Of a stretch of 64,000 bases of DNA, positions 61,001 to 64,000 are shown one piece after another (the first letter of the stretch is position 1; every line of letters begins with the position of its first letter). Position numbers and translations under genes: made by a program. The DNA comes from CBDHFF01 sp965262395. Lineage in GTDB: Bacteria; Pseudomonadota; Alphaproteobacteria; Rickettsiales; Anaplasmataceae. The notes below the pieces were generated by a model, which did no database searches, was not told where the DNA came from, and was given only the letters and a program-made list of their open reading frames with translations. The DNA lies in assembly GCA_965262395.1 (NCBI GenBank), contig OZ253531.1, positions 248,001-312,000 of the forward strand, in the 5' to 3' direction.

Positions 61001-64000
61001 CTAACAAAGTATATAGCAGGCCTACATTCTCATATAAATTTGGCACCTGGTTCTCTGATGGTTTGTTTGTATCTGGGGTTATGGAGGCATCCTCTGGATC
61101 AGCAGAAGAAGCTGCGTCAGATGTTGCCTCTGGATCTTTGATTTTTGGTTCTGATTCTTTCTCTTTGAGTTCTACGAGTGCATTCAAAAGTGATACGTCA
61201 TTAGGTTTCTCAATCATGAGACGCAGTTTTATCATTCTAGATAGACCAATTATATTGAAGGCAATATCGGCAGCTTTTAATGGGTCACTTTGAGCATCGA
61301 AGGAGGCTAATGCTTCTGCGCTAGTGTCAGGATCTTTGAGATTCTTTAAGAAATCTGACAGTGCACTCTTCTTTTTTGGAATAGAGCATGATTCAATGAA
61401 AGTCAAATTCATAGGTATAAACTTTTTGGACGCATCAGATCCTATGAGCGCCAATGTGTGTGTGTCAGTATCTCCCAGGAGAGTAGAAAGCAATCCTAAA
61501 TTATCGTCATCTTCTAATTCTAATTCTAATTCTAATTCTAATTTATCGTTAAATGTGTTTGCAAATTTGAAATTCAGGAAGTTAATTTTATTGAGATATG
61601 ATATAGACTGAGCTTTTTCTTTATCAGTAAAGATAGGTGTGCCAGCATCGTTTTTTGGTAAGTTAGATAAGAAATCTTGGTATTCTTGAATAGCTTCCTT
61701 TCTTTCTTCATTAATAGCTTTTAAGTCTTGCATAGATTCTTTTGATTCATCATAAACGCTAGGGTGAATATACTCATCAATAAACACAGAAACTGCTTCA
61801 TCAAATCTAGTGTTTGAGACTCTCTCCTTATTCAATGATTCTTGCAAGCTATCAAATGATGTGGTCTCTGTGATTTTATCACGAGCGTCCTTTATTAATC
61901 CAACTTGTGTTTTGAGAGATCTATGATTTGCACGCATAACAGTACAAACGTTATGTAGCAACTTAAGCTGTGGTGTAACGCTTTCATCCTGCGTTTCGAT
62001 CATGTCATTTATCGAGGTTATTATAGCGTCTAAAGAAGCTAATGTGCCCTCGATGTGGTCAAATAATTTTATTGTTGCATTAAGCTTGTCCATTCCGCTT
62101 TGGCCTTCAGATGAACCATAGGCAAAATTAAGTGCTTCTAGATAATGGTGAGGGTATGCCTGGTCTTCTTTGCCTGGGGTTAAGCCAGGAATGAGACTAG
62201 CAATATTCAAGGCAGATGATAAAACACCTATGTTTGGCATAATCTGATTATTTATTGCGGTTTCATCTGAAATAAGGCTCTGAATCTTTTGTACTATTCT
62301 AAACATTTTACCTGTTTGAATGTGCAATGCGGAGGCTTTTTCAATCCCATCTTTATATTTGGCCATATATTTCTTATCCTGTAATTTTACAGAAACTTCT
62401 TTCTTCAGCAGGTCGCCGCATTCTTTTTGCTTTTTTTGACGGTTTAATTTTTCAGATTCATTGGCAGTGCGGCTATTAGCGATTTCGTCTCTTGCCATCT
62501 CTGTGCCGTGCAGAAATATAGAAGTATAGTTTACGCATTGTTCTAACTGATCATGTGTCGTTGCCCAGCTTTCGATATCTTGCATTGTATCGGCCGCAGC
62601 TTTGATTTGCTTTCTAGTATCTACTGAAAGCAATACAGATTCTATCGATTTCGTTAGTCTATCTTTTATGAGAGTTGGTTCATTGGCGCTTGGTATTACA
62701 GAAGATATTTTGGTCGTTAGATGGTTTGTATACTGTAATAAGCTCTTATCTTCCCATATGGTTTCATCTTTTTTGGATCCCTTTGATCCCTCAGTAATTT
62801 TCAATTGCCGAGCATGTTCCTGTACTTCGCTTGGGTCCTCGATAGTTAAATACTCTTGATAGATAGTAGTCGCATGGCGTAATCCTACTAAATTTTCTAA
62901 TGTTTTTTGTGGTGTGCTGTCCTGCTCAAGATAGCTATCTAAAATAGCAAGCTCTGTTGTAAGTGTGTATAGCTCTGAAATCTCTTCTTGTATCTTTCGT
63001 TTTCTCTGGTCATTATCTCTTAAATTATTTACATAATCCGCATTTTTTTCTTCTGCACTGCTTTTGTATCTGTCTGCAAAAGACAGTTTTGCTGTCTCTC
63101 CTTTTTCATAATGTGTATCATATAAATAATTGATGCTGCTAGCCTCATTAAACCTTTGCGCTAATAATTTCTCGTCTTCTGCAGTAGGCTTTTCTGATTC
63201 ATCGGGTGTATCTGCTTGTGAAGTGCCTTTAGCTTTTGCGTCGTCTTCTGTAGCAGGCTTTTCTGATTCATCGGGTGTATCTGCTTGTGAAGTGCCTTTA
63301 GCTTTTGCATCGTCTTCTGTAGCAGGCTTTTCTGATTCATCTGATGTATCTGTTTGTGGAGTGTCTTTAGCTTTTGCTTCTGCATAGGCTTCCATTTGTT
63401 TAATTCCTGTACTAATTCGTGCCTGAATTTTTAGTAGAGACTGTAGTTTATCTTGCTTTTGTTTGATTGCATCCCTGATCGCATCAATCCCTACGACATC
63501 CGTGCCTAATATTTTTACTGTACGCTCCATTATTCTCTGTGTAACAATGTCATTAAATTCTGACTGCGCTGATTCCTTCACTAGTGCAGCTTGTTGCTGA
63601 GCAGCAGCTTGTTGCTCAGTTGTAGCTTGTGGCTCAGTTGTAGCTTGTGGCTCAGCTGTAGCTTGTGGCTCAGCTGTAGCTTGTGGCTCAATATGCATTG
63701 CCCATATCTTGTTTTCGGCCTCCTTTGCGTCCACAACCTTTTGTAAGTATGGTGTGAATTCCCTTATCAATGTGTCTGACATTTCACGTATCTCAGGAAT
63801 CGCAGCAGTAACATGCCCACTTTCAACAACTAATGTATTAGCAAATTGTTCAGCAACGCTTTCCTCTTTCTTCTTTTCCTCTGCTGTAGAAGTAATCATG
63901 CCTATCACAGCAACAGGAGGAGAATGATCAAAGGGCAGATGGTGACTCGATAATCTTCCTTTTAGAGCTTGTAATTGTTCTGCATCAGCATTATTAATAT
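55071..64000 (-). CDS. Giant unknown protein (at least ~2,976 residues), N-terminus outside the window
   Basis: The minus frame is open from the right edge to the stop at 55071. The GTG at 63908 and ATG at 63899 are not necessarily starts, because the frame continues upstream with protein-like sequence (ADAEQLQALKGRLSSHHLPF). Features (from GTG 63908): Gln/Ala/Thr/Glu repeats (EPQATT), residues about 70-95; three copies of a 26-residue acidic repeat (DESEKPATEDDAKAKGTS), about 175-245; helical regions; two related ~120-residue modules around 1920-2040 and 2275-2395 (KHMKKDFSAPS.../KHLKKDFTNPS...); and a Pro/Glu/Lys stretch (EPEPVKTKEPEPEPV), about 2520-2565. No signal peptide in view, no membrane segment, no enzymatic motif. 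A structural or secreted host-interaction protein is the likeliest guess. Confidence 0.85.
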   Translation of the reverse strand, partial: INNADAEQLQALKGRLSSHHLPFDHSPPVAVIGMITSTAEEKKKEESVAEQFANTLVVESGHVTAAIPEIREMSDTLIREFTPYLQKVVDAKEAENKIWAMHIEPQATAEPQATAEPQATTEPQATTEQQAAAQQQAALVKESAQSEFNDIVTQRIMERTVKILGTDVVGIDAIRDAIKQKQDKLQSLLKIQARISTGIKQMEAYAEAKAKDTPQTDTSDESEKPATEDDAKAKGTSQADTPDESEKPATEDDAKAKGTSQADTPDESEKPTAEDEKLLAQRFNEASSINYLYDTHYEKGETAKLSFADRYKSSAEEKNADYVNNLRDNDQRKRKIQEEISELYTLTTELAILDSYLEQDSTPQKTLENLVGLRHATTIYQEYLTIEDPSEVQEHARQLKITEGSKGSKKDETIWEDKSLLQYTNHLTTKISSVIPSANEPTLIKDRLTKSIESVLLSVDTRKQIKAAADTMQDIESWATTHDQLEQCVNYTSIFLHGTEMARDEIANSRTANESEKLNRQKKQKECGDLLKKEVSVKLQDKKYMAKYKDGIEKASALHIQTGKMFRIVQKIQSLISDETAINNQIMPNIGVLSSALNIASLIPGLTPGKEDQAYPHHYLEALNFAYGSSEGQSGMDKLNATIKLFDHIEGTLASLDAIITSINDMIETQDESVTPQLKLLHNVCTVMRANHRSLKTQVGLIKDARDKITETTSFDSLQESLNKERVSNTRFDEAVSVFIDEYIHPSVYDESKESMQDLKAINEERKEAIQEYQDFLSNLPKNDAGTPIFTDKEKAQSISYLNKINFLNFKFANTFNDKLELELELELEDDDNLGLLSTLLGDTDTHTLALIGSDASKKFIPMNLTFIESCSIPKKKSALSDFLKNLKDPDTSAEALASFDAQSDPLKAADIAFNIIGLSRMIKLRLMIEKPNDVSLLNALVELKEKESEPKIKDPEATSDAASSADPEDASITPDTNKPSENQVPNLYENVGLLYTLLDKKTVIPPSFLSALVSHLETMGVLHPGNQIKHQYQGKEGCTTTEGCTYDLDYVILQLIKNDPQILQHVFSQDPLSTMVDAEQNALTSAQLEVISLLRIVKQAAMAAIETEPKLSDGNRKKKLTTVKSFTIRDTDFYCNTLAMFKLSGYKSLLGANTSHDPSLPPIFNKNDLDCAGNMLFRHEVKLPHMAKHAEGLKIFEDALLKDDDIENRLHSISSKFTPSPEKQTATANEDESKEKSDELNEFEHLLSTLKLLDESEKEPTVPKASKVFSLDLDISEAAKKKKQENTPKEKTTGLQKAIKHTQAMDLGRSGDPSLMKPLRLLDVKGDVRSTISASLERLHKAIPEDQVISAPLIKDLTNKEHAAELRSIANIKYLTTEADLRRLFERIQNASDSNDPIYVKKLDIMRYAINGNNVLAPAVLERVILHEPKLKITVDELIKLLETGEKIEYIPTYLLKELDDKFKAHKEDSAEGKKLREILGKAALEQRTPTEMPAGYEAKYGQSPTLEFTNKTYRTVAINNLTLVFSLCFNVDSLPYKSHYQYSAYISSYLSCTSEAAYENQPIFPLPQKAVDLLHALLTVAPRGIAKNGSNYNARKAVMYEYVKDRLDPAKKAIILKHMQEVLDRLHDGDLHDMKDDKLPEGANDQLIDVVTKSAMKNLQLGKNISNKDVEGIIRTFLGIKITNTIHQNIDAKSLSEQLLDVLSIKNTFIFRTMSNTIDQKEADYMKIKFEPGGEANLTATIEKELDNLKGIVNGTPQPKPKSKPKYKLSNGRFKSTMSKEAVAARALTTADHSVLIKATTGAFTHLEVDLTYNDHDEEVRAREHKEAQEKRAKGKEYEKFEENKNCNKTMTVEAKIIKFLEEQYVNPMPSSEAIQGYITTAIYKVCQDELNAPIPFDDRYTLIETILRDISRNVRAGTGQHPRLTDYSRARHEINHLLNTMITKIQLDKHMKKDFSAPSISRNEKFVHDIVDAFYLDYKNRYSSCWNMSKDIPEEGINLLKQQLMKAIEGGQVSSNELLIIIQSFAINNLKISSISISAIETESVRSVMELYGLDLAQDPQFGLNSQTAVGVKEFDTSASQTVVMPDHINSFKDVINIITSAYIDMEVTKVNHAITQDTPYALIVHIKNARAAVSKGKKYDDRIFTRIMGWITEVAQGPDSKFKAGFAEVAQYLTQYIAGNKSAEEEEEIELPLGRSTADWQDTAYITERSLSDHEIKDLESLIYNQILGSLDDSKKKTLQDQGSLKLSIGKAMDDAIAHSSYNIDVSKVATTISEIMCTQFKTMGIHLPEETLTEAIHKLTVEAILIKHLKKDFTNPSMTEDNKLICDMVDAICIECDLNLPKGECPTEAYRIQLKNLILSKKHNNDSYNVSALIKDLMTETANIYGPQAASRTHAVSIVLQAYGLTDSTLFTKLPERLSVQNIHDRGIKGIVKPTIPEVQPLPAPVITDLQDLEGILEILKTAELAKEEHKANMSTDPNAFNRLVNNFINNMEKSRDSIVSTEAYQQIQQLITEMKQGANEARAEAVEKAIAKHISGEHILPKDASTAFEPKEPEPVKTKEPEPEPVPEPVKTKEPEPVKTKEPEPEPKKPDKIVKKQTAIELLAQMVANKFCDIQSITKNNRMTGSTKKTKKERRVELNASIKDHIVQAINTTIEQMREDQSLLTVKHMAKCLQQALYHYITDSSRMESLQLKDQAGYGMAWCPFSIPYPADKLCDKDFSAIAEFVSDKLEAINQENGIGIKDNLLIDISDEEEEDIPSTPPQTHLTATNTRELANKLISAEGALQQCAGQVMCHLKEGITDAEVETIIAQDEFFLVDECLKDLKICPGDDEEQTKGFTTEYYTNALGDLFSAIGDVESITMDDVKDITPMIKLSVAYAKCINSMLESNELTGAVGERTLNTPHLCYQINISEDLYKSGTQMKKEIDNLLQSGGVKIDDDARAALAQAAGIDELGKDHDIPQAPPGRQP

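Overview
The window is AT-rich. It mixes ordinary alphaproteobacterial housekeeping genes with a large accessory region full of recombinase remnants, duplications and long unassignable proteins. RNase J, an alphaproteobacterial NDUFS4-type complex I subunit, RecR, UvrB, FtsQ, XseB, Nnr and an ArgD-type aminotransferase, together with long low-complexity proteins and heavy gene decay, point to an intracellular alphaproteobacterium, most likely of the order Rickettsiales (perhaps Midichloriaceae-like). That placement is inferred from gene content, not from a marker-gene phylogeny.

Layout. (A) 1-9.6 kb: a long minus-strand gene runs off the left edge. It is followed by an ImmA/IrrE fragment, two related genes of an unnamed beta-rich family (the first broken by in-frame stops and carrying two nuclear-localisation-like basic motifs), and the remains of a HTH/zinc-ribbon plus tyrosine recombinase pair. 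(B) 9.5-13.8 kb: a frameshifted tyrosine recombinase with three unknown genes behind it, then a Panacea-domain (PanA-like) antitoxin gene with a small membrane-protein partner. (C) 13.9-19.4 kb: a block that is duplicated in inverted orientation at 28.5-31.0 kb, a pair of paralogous unknown genes, and an ImmA/IrrE protease gene overlapping a coiled-coil membrane protein gene. (D) 19.7-36.6 kb: an integrative element bounded by a 51-bp direct repeat of the 3' part of tRNA-Arg(UCU). It contains a P4-type integrase, a type III restriction-modification operon with a RhuM gene between mod and res, the second copy of the inverted block, an AlpA/Toprim-primase/DUF3987 replication-type module and a large AAA ATPase. 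(E) 37-55 kb: mainly chromosomal genes (argD, dsbA-like, recR, a YhdP/AsmA-like giant, tRNA-Glu, rnj, NDUFS4-like, xseB, nnr, uvrB, ftsQ, tRNA-Arg(CCG)), separated by intergenic tandem repeats. (F) 55-64 kb: one minus-strand gene of at least about 2,976 codons that continues past the right edge.

A recurring theme is tandem duplication of 50-110 bp units that begin inside the 3' end of a gene (recR, the YhdP-like gene, the nnr/uvrB convergence, the 16.8-kb gene). Another is decay by single-base changes: at least four genes can be reconstructed across one stop or one frameshift. The clearest biological unit is the 16.9-kb element. The candidates for something undescribed are the three-gene cargo behind the frameshifted recombinase (9.5-11.5 kb), the NLS-bearing interrupted gene (3.1-6.3 kb), the two-frame lysine-rich/HGG-tailed gene in the inverted block, and the giant gene on the right.
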